A DNA stretch of 17,068 nt from JANWZL01 sp037445185 (GTDB lineage: Bacteria > Pseudomonadota > Gammaproteobacteria > Burkholderiales > Thiobacillaceae). Below are positions 1-5,977 of the stretch, one piece after another. The notes under the pieces were generated by a model. That model had not been told where the DNA came from and searched no databases. It saw only the letters and a list, made by a program, of their open reading frames with translations. The stretch lies in the NCBI GenBank assembly GCA_037445185.1, contig JBBIKZ010000049.1, forward strand, positions 1-17,068, written 5' to 3'. Made by a program: the position numbers and the translations under genes. How positions within the stretch are numbered: the stretch's first letter is position 1; each line of letters opens with the position of its first letter.

Positions 1-166
1 ACAGCCCGGCGTAACCCAGCTTCTTCTCGCCTGCCTCGAAGAGTTCCTTCTGCAACGCCAGCGCCTTGTTGAACACAAAACGGCACGAGCCAGCGAAACG
101 GCGCATCTGCCGCTCCTGCTGGCCGTCTGGGCGTAGCTCGAACTTGAAGGCTTGAAGTCGTTGCAT
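1..166 (-). CDS. tnpB: TnpB-like protein of an IS200/IS605-type element, N-terminal part only
   Basis: The gene starts at the ATG at 166 and runs off the left edge of the window, so only 55 residues are visible. They begin MQRLQAFKFELRPDGQQ and continue with a Cys-containing FVFNKALALQ stretch. This is the usual N-terminal helix-turn-helix region of OrfB/TnpB proteins, in which a basic, K/R-rich first strand is followed by a conserved RFVFN/RWVYN motif. Known TnpB proteins are RNA-guided DNA nucleases carried by IS200/IS605 elements. The RuvC-like catalytic part and any 3' guide RNA would lie outside the window, so intactness cannot be judged. No convincing Shine-Dalgarno sequence precedes the ATG. 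The family call rests on pattern recognition of a short N-terminus but is fairly distinctive. Confidence 0.75.
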   Translation of the reverse strand, partial: MQRLQAFKFELRPDGQQERQMRRFAGSCRFVFNKALALQKELFEAGEKKLGYAGL

Positions 167-240
167 GGATCAATGGTACGCTAAAACCCAAGGACGGCTA
201 CGCCGTCCGCGCTATCCTTCCCCGCCCTGAACGGCCGGGT
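167..240 (-). mobile_element. possible IS200/IS605-type end with two hairpins
   Basis: Between tnpB and mlaB lie two hairpins. One is a perfect 7-bp stem with a 3-nt loop at 192-208 (GGACGGC/GCCGTCC). The other, at 221-239, has a 7-position stem with one G-G mismatch and a 5-nt loop reading GTTCA on the minus strand, followed by GAAGGATAG. IS200/IS605 elements have subterminal hairpins instead of terminal inverted repeats, and the hairpin-GGGGAGGAT arrangement is common at their ends. The exact element boundary cannot be fixed from one copy. Confidence 0.4.
182..208 (-). terminator. possible terminator of the mla operon
   Basis: Read on the minus strand, the perfect hairpin at 192-208 (7-bp GC-rich stem, 3-nt loop) is followed by TTGGGTTTT. 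It lies about 50 nt after the mlaB stop codon, so it could end the mla transcript. The T-tract is interrupted by three G's, and the same hairpin may instead belong to the IS end. Confidence 0.35.
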
Positions 241-255
241 TTGTCGCGCAGCGGG

Positions 256-528
256 TCAACGGATGAACTCGGCCACGCCGTAGAGGTTGGCCAGACTCAT
301 CAAGCTGTCCGGGACGTTGCGATACTCGAGCGCGATGCCCCCGGCCCGGGCACGCCGCCGCCAGGCGAGCATGAGGCTCAGGGCGGAGGAATCGACCTTG
401 CCCGCAGGGGCGAAATCCACCACCCGGACGCCGTTGGCGATCTCTTCGCTGCCCTGCGTCAACAGCCGCGAGGCGTGCTCCAGCGTGAGGTCGTCGTCCA
501 GCAGCAGAACCTGGCCTTCCCTGCGCAT
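256..528 (-). CDS. mlaB: MlaB, STAS-domain subunit of the Mla lipid transporter
   Basis: This is a 90-residue single STAS domain. MlaB is the small cytoplasmic protein that binds the MlaF ATPase and supports assembly and activity of the MlaFEDB inner-membrane ABC complex. The sequence shows the STAS pattern: N-terminal strand (QVLLLDDDLTLEHA), the VRVVDFA strand, then the loop-helix motif DSSALSLML at residues 46-54, where the Ser/Thr after the Asp is the position used in STAS regulation. It is the last gene of the mla operon, starting 12 nt after the mlaC stop codon. Its Shine-Dalgarno is weak (CCAGGC before the ATG), so translation may be coupled to mlaC. Identity relies mainly on operon position and the STAS pattern, both clear. 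Confidence 0.88.
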   Translation of the reverse strand: MRREGQVLLLDDDLTLEHASRLLTQGSEEIANGVRVVDFAPAGKVDSSALSLMLAWRRRARAGGIALEYRNVPDSLMSLANLYGVAEFIR

Positions 529-540
529 GCCTGGTGGCTG

Positions 541-1152
541 TCAGTTGGTCGCGGTCCGGTTGCGGCGTGCCAGCGCGGCGATGAGGCCGTCTATGCCGCC
601 CTTGCGCACTTCCGAATTGAAGGAGTTGCGGTAGACGGTGACCAGGCTCACGTTGTCGACCAGCACGTCGTAGACCTTCCAGCCGTCGGCCTGTTTTTGC
701 ATGCGGTAATTGATGCTGATGGGGGGCGCACCGGGTCTGCTCACCTCCGTGCTGACGGTCACGTCCTCGTCGCCGGGGCGCATGCGCAGGGGTTTGAAGT
801 CGATCTTGTAGTCGGCCACGCTGGACAGCGATGCGGCATAGGTGCGCACCAGCAGGGCGCGGAACTCGTCGGTGAGCCGCTGCTGCTGCTCCGGCGTGGC
901 CCGGGCCCAGTGCCTGGCCACCGCCAGCTGAGTCATCTGGCGGAAGTCGAAATGCGGCAGGACCTTGGCCTCCACCAATTCGTAGATGCGCTTGGCATGG
1001 CCGGCCCGGATCTCCCGATCCTGCTTGACGATCTCGATGACCTCGTTGGTCGTGTTGCGCGCCAGCACGTCGGGCGCCAGCGCCTGCGCCGCCGCGCTGC
1101 CCATGCCGCCCAGGAGGAGACAGCACAGGCCGATACGTAGGGTGTTCCACAT
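541..1152 (-). CDS. mlaC: MlaC, periplasmic phospholipid-binding protein
   Basis: This 203-residue protein belongs to the MlaC/Ttg2D family, soluble periplasmic carriers that shuttle phospholipid between the outer-membrane MlaA complex and the MlaD ring of the inner-membrane transporter. A signal peptide covers about residues 1-23 (MWNTLRIGLCCLLLGG, cleavage near AAA-QA). The mature part shows the family features: helical N-terminus with FDFRQMTQLAVARHW, then RALLVRTYAASL, and the C-terminal strands WKVYDVLVDNVSLVTVYRNSF. The frame is open further upstream, but the ATG at 1152 is chosen because GGAAGAA lies 3-9 nt before it and it begins a proper signal peptide. It follows mlaD after 60 nt. 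In many betaproteobacteria mlaA (vacJ) sits near here; it is absent. Confidence 0.93.
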   Translation of the reverse strand: MWNTLRIGLCCLLLGGMGSAAAQALAPDVLARNTTNEVIEIVKQDREIRAGHAKRIYELVEAKVLPHFDFRQMTQLAVARHWARATPEQQQRLTDEFRALLVRTYAASLSSVADYKIDFKPLRMRPGDEDVTVSTEVSRPGAPPISINYRMQKQADGWKVYDVLVDNVSLVTVYRNSFNSEVRKGGIDGLIAALARRNRTATN

Positions 1153-1212
1153 GGTTCTTCCAATCATCGGGTTGTCGAGTCCCATCGGACAATCTGGCGT
1201 CACTGCGCTCGT

Positions 1213-1713
1213 TCAGTCAAGGGGACGATCCTTGTTCGCTCCCGCGCTGCCGCCCTCTTCGGCCTTGCTGTAGAGGAACTGGCCGATCAGGTTCTCCAGG
1301 ACCACGGCCCCTTGGGTGATCCTGAGGGTGTCGCCATTGGACAACATCTTGTCCGCGCCACCAGCCTCCAGGGCGACGTATTGTTCGCCGAGCAGGCCCG
1401 AGGTCATGATGGCGGCGCTGGTGTCGGTCGGGAACCGATATTGGTTGCCCAATTGCATGCTGACGATCGCTTCATAGGTGGTGTTGTCGAAGCGGATGTC
1501 CACCACCCGCCCGACCACCACGCCGGCGCTCTTCACCGGCGCGCGGATCTTGAGCCCGCCGATGTTTTCGAACGACGCCTGCACGGTATAGGTCTTGGCG
1601 GCCTCGAAGGCGCTGAAGCTGCCGACCCGCAGGGCCAGGAACAGGAGCGCACCCAGTCCGGCGGCGACGAACACGCCGACCCAGAGATCCAAGGTCGTTT
1701 TTTTCAAGGACAT
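1213..1713 (-). CDS. mlaD: MlaD, MCE-domain membrane-anchored lipid transporter subunit
   Basis: This 166-residue protein has one N-terminal membrane helix (about residues 10-28, LWVGVFVAAGLGALLFLAL) and one MCE domain (about 38-115). MlaD forms a hexameric ring on the periplasmic face of MlaFEDB and accepts lipids from MlaC. The MCE signature is visible as FENIGGLKIRAPVKSAGVVVG followed by the strand VVDIRFD and, later, SGLLGEQYVALE. The start at 1713 (MSLKKTT) is preferred over an in-frame ATG 15 nt upstream because the latter overlaps mlaE and disturbs the short cytoplasmic lead. GGAG lies about 9 nt upstream of 1713. One nucleotide separates it from the mlaE stop codon, so the two are translationally coupled. 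The C-terminus is acidic and glycine-rich. Confidence 0.95.
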   Translation of the reverse strand: MSLKKTTLDLWVGVFVAAGLGALLFLALRVGSFSAFEAAKTYTVQASFENIGGLKIRAPVKSAGVVVGRVVDIRFDNTTYEAIVSMQLGNQYRFPTDTSAAIMTSGLLGEQYVALEAGGADKMLSNGDTLRITQGAVVLENLIGQFLYSKAEEGGSAGANKDRPLD

Positions 1714-1714
1714 G

Positions 1715-2512
1715 TCAGCTGGCTCCACGGAACATGAATGAGGTCAGGACGAAGTCCCAGGCCAGGATGGCCAGGCTGGAACTCACCACGGTGCGGGTGG
1801 TGGCACGGGACACCCCCTCGGCGGTCGGCGGGGCGTCGTAACCCTCGTACAGGGCGATGACCGTGACGACGACGCCGAAGACCACGCTCTTGATCACGCC
1901 ATTGAGGATGTCGTCGCGAAAGTCCACCGCGGCCTGCATCTGGGACCAGAAGGCGCCTTCGTCCACCCCGATGAGCACCACCCCGATGAGGTAGCCTCCG
2001 AAGATGCCCATGGCGGAAAACAGCGCCGCCAAGAGCGGCATGGAGATCACACCGCCCCAGAAGCGCGGCGCCACCACGCGGGCGATGGGGTCCACCGCCA
2101 TCATCTCCAGGGCGGAGATCTGCTCCGTCGCCTTCATGAGCCCGATCTCGGCGGTCATGGCCGAGCCGGCGCGACTGGCGAAGAGCAGCGCCGCCACCAC
2201 CGGCCCCAGTTCACGCACCAGCGACAGGGCCACCAGGATGCCCAGGGCCTCTTCCGAACCGTAGGTCTGCAAGGTCTCGTAGCCCTGCAGGCCCAGCACC
2301 ATGCCGACGAACAGGCCCGAGACCAGGATGATGATGAGCGACAGCACGCCAGCGGAGAAGATCTCCTTGATCACCAGTTGCGGGCGGCGCAGACAGGTGC
2401 CCGAGTAGAGCAGCGTGAGCGCGAAGAAGCGCGTGGCGAGTCCCAGCCGCCAGACGGAATCGATCACCCGCGCGCCCACGCGACGTAGGATGGCGATGCC
2501 GCGCTCAAGCAT
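1715..2512 (-). CDS. mlaE: MlaE, permease subunit of the Mla lipid ABC transporter
   Basis: This 265-residue integral membrane protein belongs to the MlaE/YrbE permease family. Hydrophobic segments are visible at about residues 25-37, 54-75, 90-113, 152-182, 205-222 and 243-261. The family core is clear: the loop ELGPVVAALLFASRAGSAMTAEIG at about 101-124 contains the conserved E-x-G-P and R-x-G-x-A residues, followed by EQISALEMM. Its start at 2512 (MLERGIA) overlaps the end of mlaF by 8 nt, typical of coupled ABC subunits. An open frame reaches further upstream, but that part lies inside mlaF and has proline/arginine-rich composition unlike the family. Confidence 0.95.
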   Translation of the reverse strand: MLERGIAILRRVGARVIDSVWRLGLATRFFALTLLYSGTCLRRPQLVIKEIFSAGVLSLIIILVSGLFVGMVLGLQGYETLQTYGSEEALGILVALSLVRELGPVVAALLFASRAGSAMTAEIGLMKATEQISALEMMAVDPIARVVAPRFWGGVISMPLLAALFSAMGIFGGYLIGVVLIGVDEGAFWSQMQAAVDFRDDILNGVIKSVVFGVVVTVIALYEGYDAPPTAEGVSRATTRTVVSSSLAILAWDFVLTSFMFRGAS

Positions 2513-3308
2513 GGCCGAGCCCCAATTCCTCGGCGTAGGCCGGTGCGGGATAGTGGAAGGGCACCGGGCCGTCCTCCTCGCCATGCACGAACTGGTGCAC
2601 GTAGGGCAGTTCGGAGGCGCGGATGTCCTGCGGGGTGCCCTGGGCCACGATGACGCCCTGGGAGATGAAGTAGACGTAATCGACGATCTTGAGCGACTCC
2701 TGCACGTCGTGTGTCACCACCAGCGACGTGAGACCCAGGGTGTCGGTGAGCCGGCGGATGAGGTCGCCGGCCACCCCCAGGGAGATCGGGTCCAGACCGG
2801 CGAAGGGTTCGTCGTACATGACCAGCATGGGGTCCAGGGCGATGGCGCGGGCGAGGGCCACCCGGCGCGCCATGCCGCCCGAGAGCTCCGAGGGCATCAG
2901 GTCACAGGCGCCGCGCAGCCCGACGGCGTTGAGCTTCATCAGCACCAGATCGCGGATCATCTCCTCCGGCAGATCGGTGTGTTCGCGCAGGGCGAAGGCC
3001 ACGTTCTCGAACACCGTCATGTCGGTGAACAGGGCGCCGAACTGAAACAGCATGCCCATGCGCCGCCGCAGACGATAGAGCGCCGCGAAATCGAGCTCCC
3101 CCACCGACTGGCCGTCCACCATGACCTTGCCGAGCGTGGGTTTGAGTTGTCCGCCGATGAGCCGCATGAGCGTGGTCTTGCCGCAGCCGGAATTGCCCAT
3201 GATGGCGATGAGCTGCCCCCGCCGGACGGTCATGTCGATGCCTTGCAGCACCATGCGGTCAGCGTAGGCGAAGGAGAGGTCACGGATTTCGACGAGGTTG
3301 TCGGACAC
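2505..3308 (-). CDS. mlaF: MlaF, ATPase subunit of the Mla lipid ABC transporter
   Basis: This 267-residue ABC ATPase powers lipid transport by MlaFEDB from the cytoplasmic side. Motifs in order: aromatic A-loop FAYADR (13-18), Walker A GNSGCGKTT (38-46), Q-loop FQFG, signature LSGGMARR, Walker B LVMYDEP, D-loop AGLD and H-loop VVTHD. FGALFTDMTVFENVAF and the C-terminal YVHQFVHGE... region, which contacts MlaB/neighbouring subunits in this family, support MlaF over a generic ABC ATPase. The start is taken as GTG at 3308 (protein begins with SDNLVEIRDLSF after the first Met). It gives the normal length, but no good Shine-Dalgarno precedes it. The frame stays open upstream without family similarity. 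It is the first gene of the operon. Confidence 0.93.
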   Translation of the reverse strand: MSDNLVEIRDLSFAYADRMVLQGIDMTVRRGQLIAIMGNSGCGKTTLMRLIGGQLKPTLGKVMVDGQSVGELDFAALYRLRRRMGMLFQFGALFTDMTVFENVAFALREHTDLPEEMIRDLVLMKLNAVGLRGACDLMPSELSGGMARRVALARAIALDPMLVMYDEPFAGLDPISLGVAGDLIRRLTDTLGLTSLVVTHDVQESLKIVDYVYFISQGVIVAQGTPQDIRASELPYVHQFVHGEEDGPVPFHYPAPAYAEELGLGHA

Positions 3309-3346
3309 GAAGAAATGGAGCGTATGCCGCCGGTTTTTTTCGCGAC

Positions 3347-3376
3347 ATTCTAGCGGAGCCGCGCTGGCTGGCTCAA
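3347..3376 (-). promoter_or_regulatory. sigma70-type promoter of the mla operon
   Basis: On the minus strand, TTGAGC (3376-3371), an 18-nt spacer and TAGAAT (3352-3347) form a good -35/-10 pair. The predicted transcription start is near 3340, about 32 nt before the mlaF GTG. It lies in the short gap between the DUF72-like gene and mlaF, so mlaF need not depend on read-through. Confidence 0.6.
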
Positions 3377-3403
3377 TCCGCGCCGTTTGAACCCACCGCT
3401 GTC

Positions 3404-3865
3404 CTACCAACCCATCAGCTCGACCAGCGTGCCCACGCGTTGCAGGCTGGCGAGATCGGCATCCTGGCTGATCAGATAGAGGGGTTTGTCGCGTGTCTCG
3501 ATCTCGCGGGCCAGGGCCTTGAGATCCGTGCCGGCCCCGAACCAGACGAGCCGGTTGTCGTCCCGCACCGTGACCATGCCCAGTCGCTCGCCCAGGATGT
3601 CCGCCGCACGACGTGCGGCGGCCGGCGACGGCCCCGACTCGAGCACGAAACGAAAACCGGCTTGGCTGTCCTCGACCCAGTGCATAAGTTGCGCATCGCT
3701 GGCCTCCGACCAATGGGCATAGGGCAGGAACACGCACCGGTATTGGGTGCTGTAATAGGCCAGCAGCCAGTCCTCCGGCAGGTCGTCGGGGTAGAACACC
3801 GACTGCCAGGACGGGTGTTGCCAGCCCACCGCACCCAGGTAGACGGCCCGGGATTCAATCGGCAT
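3404..3865 (-). CDS. short DUF72-like protein
   Basis: This is a 153-residue soluble protein. The N-terminus (YLGAVGWQHPSWQSVFYP at about 9-26, then LPEDWLLAYYSTQYRCVFLPYAHW) follows the DUF72/YecE pattern of G-x-x-G-W, FYP, an YYS helix and a second strand. It then has WVEDSQAGFRFVLE, like the W-x(n)-F-x-F-x-x-K step of that family. DUF72 proteins are usually 230-300 residues with a TIM-barrel-like fold of unknown function, so this protein is only about half length. The tail (LVWFGAGTDLKALA..., KPLYLISQDAD, SLQRVGTLVELMGW) could be a degenerate or alternative completion. No Shine-Dalgarno precedes the ATG at 3865. It is upstream of, and on the same strand as, the mla operon, but the mla promoter lies between. 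The real function is unknown. Confidence 0.72.
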   Translation of the reverse strand: MPIESRAVYLGAVGWQHPSWQSVFYPDDLPEDWLLAYYSTQYRCVFLPYAHWSEASDAQLMHWVEDSQAGFRFVLESGPSPAAARRAADILGERLGMVTVRDDNRLVWFGAGTDLKALAREIETRDKPLYLISQDADLASLQRVGTLVELMGW

Positions 3866-3870
3866 CGGCT

Positions 3871-3902
3871 GTTATAGCGGGAAATCGATGCCAAACGGCA
3901 AC
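3871..3902 (-). promoter_or_regulatory. possible promoter of the DUF72-like gene
   Basis: TATAAC (3876-3871, minus strand) lies only 5 nt before the ATG at 3865, with TTGCCG 19 nt upstream as a possible -35. If used, transcription would start at or next to the start codon, giving a leaderless mRNA. This fits the absence of a Shine-Dalgarno, but the spacer is long. Confidence 0.35.
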
Positions 3903-3940
3903 GCCGGCGATCTTCGGCATACGCAGCGTGGACGATTTCA

Positions 3941-3970
3941 TTGTCCATGAGTTTATGAGAATGTGATAAT
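3941..3970 (+). promoter_or_regulatory. extended -10 promoter of the repeat-protein gene
   Basis: TTGTCC at 3941-3946 and GATAAT at 3965-3970 are 18 nt apart, and TG at 3962-3963 makes an extended -10 (TGTGATAAT) in an AT-rich pocket of an otherwise GC-rich region. The predicted start is near 3977, leaving a leader of about 100 nt before the ATG at 4079. The leader ends with a strong Shine-Dalgarno, AAGGAG. Confidence 0.6.
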
Positions 3971-4078
3971 TTTTAAAACTTCCCGCGGGCGTCGCTCGGT
4001 GACATCCCCCTGCTGTGGGATTCATCGAGCAGTCGTCGTCATACATTTACCACCCTTTCCAACCTGAAGGAGCACATC

Positions 4079-4885
4079 ATGAAAATCAAGACCCTGGTCA
4101 CAGCCCTCGCCCTCGCCACCCTGCCCGTACTGGCCTCCGCCCAGCAGGCCGCCGCCCCGGCCGAGCCGGCCAAGCCCGTGCCGCAGACCCCCGAGGCCTG
4201 GCTGCACCGCATGACCGACTTCACCCAGAACATGTCGGCCTTCAAGGACCCCAAGGTGTTCGTGCCCTGGTTCAACGCCGTCACCGAGCCCGGCTTCTAC
4301 ACCACCATGGGTAACCTGATCATGGACCCCGCCGGCTGGTTGCGCATGATGAACAGCATGATCGATCCGGGCGCCTACCGCAACGTGGCCGAATTCGCCG
4401 ACCCGAATGTCTACATGAAGTGGCTGGCGGCGAGCATGGACCCCAACTTCTACACGGCGCTGCTCACCACCCTGACCGATCCGGGCAAGACGATGCGCTG
4501 GGCCATGCTGCCGGTCGATCCCAAACTGTGGGGCATGATGCTGAACACACTCAACCCCGCCATGTACATGAAGTGGATGATGTCGCCGCTCGATCCCAAG
4601 GCCATCAACCTGATGGTCGCGCCGATGAACCCCAACTACTACATGGGTTGGCTGGGCGCCGCCATGGATCCCAAGACCTATGGCCCGATGTGGTCGGGTT
4701 TCCTCACGCCCGCGGCGACCGCCCTGCCGACGGCGACCAACCCCTGGGGCACGACCGGCTACGGCGCCGCCCCGGCCGCCGGCACCGCCCCCGCCGTGTT
4801 CAATCCCTTCGATCCCAATGCCTGGGCCCAGATGTTCCAGATCCCCGGCACGCAGGCGCCGGCGGCCCAACCTGCCCAGAAGTAA
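4079..4885 (+). CDS. exported protein of twelve 12-13-residue Asp-Pro repeats, function unknown
   Basis: This 268-residue protein has a clear signal peptide (MKIKTLVTALALATLPVLASA, cleavage near residue 21/22), an Ala/Pro-rich spacer to about residue 38, then a strictly periodic region at residues 57-209. Twelve units of 12 or 13 residues each begin with D/E/N-P and mostly carry an aromatic at position 5. Odd units usually have Trp at position 8 (DPNVYMKWLAASM, NPAMYMKWMMSPL), while even units have Met, Leu or Val there, so the real repeat is a pair of about 25 residues in six copies. The region is rich in Met, Trp and Tyr and low in charge. A Pro/Ala/Thr tail follows with one more DPNAWAQMF unit. 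I do not recognise a family. Periplasmic or surface location follows from the signal peptide. AAGGAG precedes the ATG; the gene has its own promoter and terminator. Confidence 0.85.
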   Translation: MKIKTLVTALALATLPVLASAQQAAAPAEPAKPVPQTPEAWLHRMTDFTQNMSAFKDPKVFVPWFNAVTEPGFYTTMGNLIMDPAGWLRMMNSMIDPGAYRNVAEFADPNVYMKWLAASMDPNFYTALLTTLTDPGKTMRWAMLPVDPKLWGMMLNTLNPAMYMKWMMSPLDPKAINLMVAPMNPNYYMGWLGAAMDPKTYGPMWSGFLTPAATALPTATNPWGTTGYGAAPAAGTAPAVFNPFDPNAWAQMFQIPGTQAPAAQPAQK

Positions 4886-4905
4886 ACGGTCCCCGCTCCG
4901 TCGCG

Positions 4906-4934
4906 ACGGCTGCCTGCGGGCAGCCGTTTTTTTT
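4906..4934 (+). terminator. intrinsic terminator after the repeat-protein gene
   Basis: A perfect 9-bp stem (ACGGCTGCC/GGCAGCCGT) with a 4-nt loop at 4906-4927 is followed by eight T's (4927-4934). It lies 21 nt after the stop codon, making the repeat-protein gene a separate transcription unit from the HDOD gene. Confidence 0.9.
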
Positions 4935-5040
4935 GCCCCTGCACGCAGAAACCCGCAGTGCCGCCCGCCCATTCTTAAAGATCCGGGCGGAGGATACCGT
5001 TAGAGCGGGGGGAAGCGCCTGGACTGAAAAGGGAGATGTC

Positions 5041-5919
5041 ATGACGTCACTGATCGAGCTGTACAAGCAGGTGGAATCCATACTGGAGAAGATGGAAATC
5101 CCACCGCGTCCCGGCATCCTGGATCAGATCTTCCTGGAGACCCGCCAGGAGGAGCCCGACTTCCTCAAGCTGGCCACGCTGATCAGCGAGGACATGACCC
5201 TGTCCGCGAGCCTGATCAAGACCGTCAACTCGCCTTTCTTCGGGCTGCAGCAGCGCGTCTCTTCGGTCCAGGACGCCCTCATGCTGCTGGGTCTGGAGGT
5301 GGCCTCGCGCATGGTGGCGGGCATCCTGCTGCGACACACCTTTCCCCGGCGTCCGGAGCTGGACGAACTGTGGGACGCCTCCCTCAAGGTCGCCCTGCTC
5401 GCGCATTGGCTGAGTGTGAGGCTGGGCAGGTCACTCGGCCTGCGCCCGGCCGATGCCTATACCTTCAGCCTGTTCCGCGACTGCGGCATGGCCGTGATGC
5501 AGATGCGGCAGCTCGATTATGCGCACACGCTCACGCGCGCGCGGGCCGAGGCCCGGCAGTCTTTCACCGAGGTGGAGCGTTCGGCGCTGGGCATCGATCA
5601 TGCCAGGGTCGGCTCCAAGCTGGCGTCGGACTGGCGGCTGTCGGAGGAGATGGCCTGGGGCATCCTGTTTCACCACGCCATCGCCGATGCCGACGCGATG
5701 ACGGAGCAGGCGCCGCCAGCTAGTCTGCGCCTGGTCGCCCTGGCCCAATTCGCCGACAGGCTGCTGCAGGAGAACGCTCACCTGGCCGTCGATCATGAAT
5801 GGGACAAGCTCGGGGCGCGGTGTCTGGAGATCCTCGGTCTGGACGAGGCGGCTGAGGCCGAGCTGTCGGAGGAGGCGGGACAATTCATCCAGACCCAGTT
5901 GCCGAAGATGCTGCTCTGA
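5041..5919 (+). CDS. HDOD-domain protein
   Basis: This 292-residue cytoplasmic protein is dominated by an HDOD domain (about residues 15-215). The family pattern is visible: LPPRPG-like IPPRPGILDQIF, then LATLISEDMTLSASLIKTVNSPFFGL (the conserved D-x-x-L-x-x-x-I-L-x-x-x-N-S-x-x-F), then SSVQDALMLLGLEVASRMV. HDOD proteins are HD-like folds lacking the metal-binding HD pair and act as protein-interaction regulators, often in signalling linked to cyclic-di-GMP, chemotaxis or stress. No fused output domain is present, so the target is unknown. The ATG at 5041 is chosen because GGGAGA lies just upstream and the domain begins soon after; the frame is open for a long way upstream inside the previous gene. 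It converges on cysS. Confidence 0.88.
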   Translation: MTSLIELYKQVESILEKMEIPPRPGILDQIFLETRQEEPDFLKLATLISEDMTLSASLIKTVNSPFFGLQQRVSSVQDALMLLGLEVASRMVAGILLRHTFPRRPELDELWDASLKVALLAHWLSVRLGRSLGLRPADAYTFSLFRDCGMAVMQMRQLDYAHTLTRARAEARQSFTEVERSALGIDHARVGSKLASDWRLSEEMAWGILFHHAIADADAMTEQAPPASLRLVALAQFADRLLQENAHLAVDHEWDKLGARCLEILGLDEAAEAELSEEAGQFIQTQLPKMLL

Positions 5920-5977
5920 TCGCCCGCCAGGGGCGGGGTCGACAAAGCAGTGCTTCGTCCGGCGCTACCCGGGCGCG

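Noticed and set aside
4247..4705. Repeat protein as a sulfur-globule protein (Sgp)
   Set aside because: Known Sgp proteins have Gly/Asn/Tyr-rich short repeats; this one has Asp-Pro and Trp/Met-rich 12-13-residue units, so the name is not justified.
4022..4972. 316-codon minus-strand frame opposite the repeat protein
   Set aside because: Its Gly/His/Arg-rich repeats are only the mirror of the periodic codons of the plus-strand gene, which has signal peptide, ribosome binding site and terminator.
5920..5977. CGCCC/GGGCG hairpin between the HDOD gene and cysS as a terminator
   Set aside because: The stem is only 5 bp and no T-tract follows on either strand.
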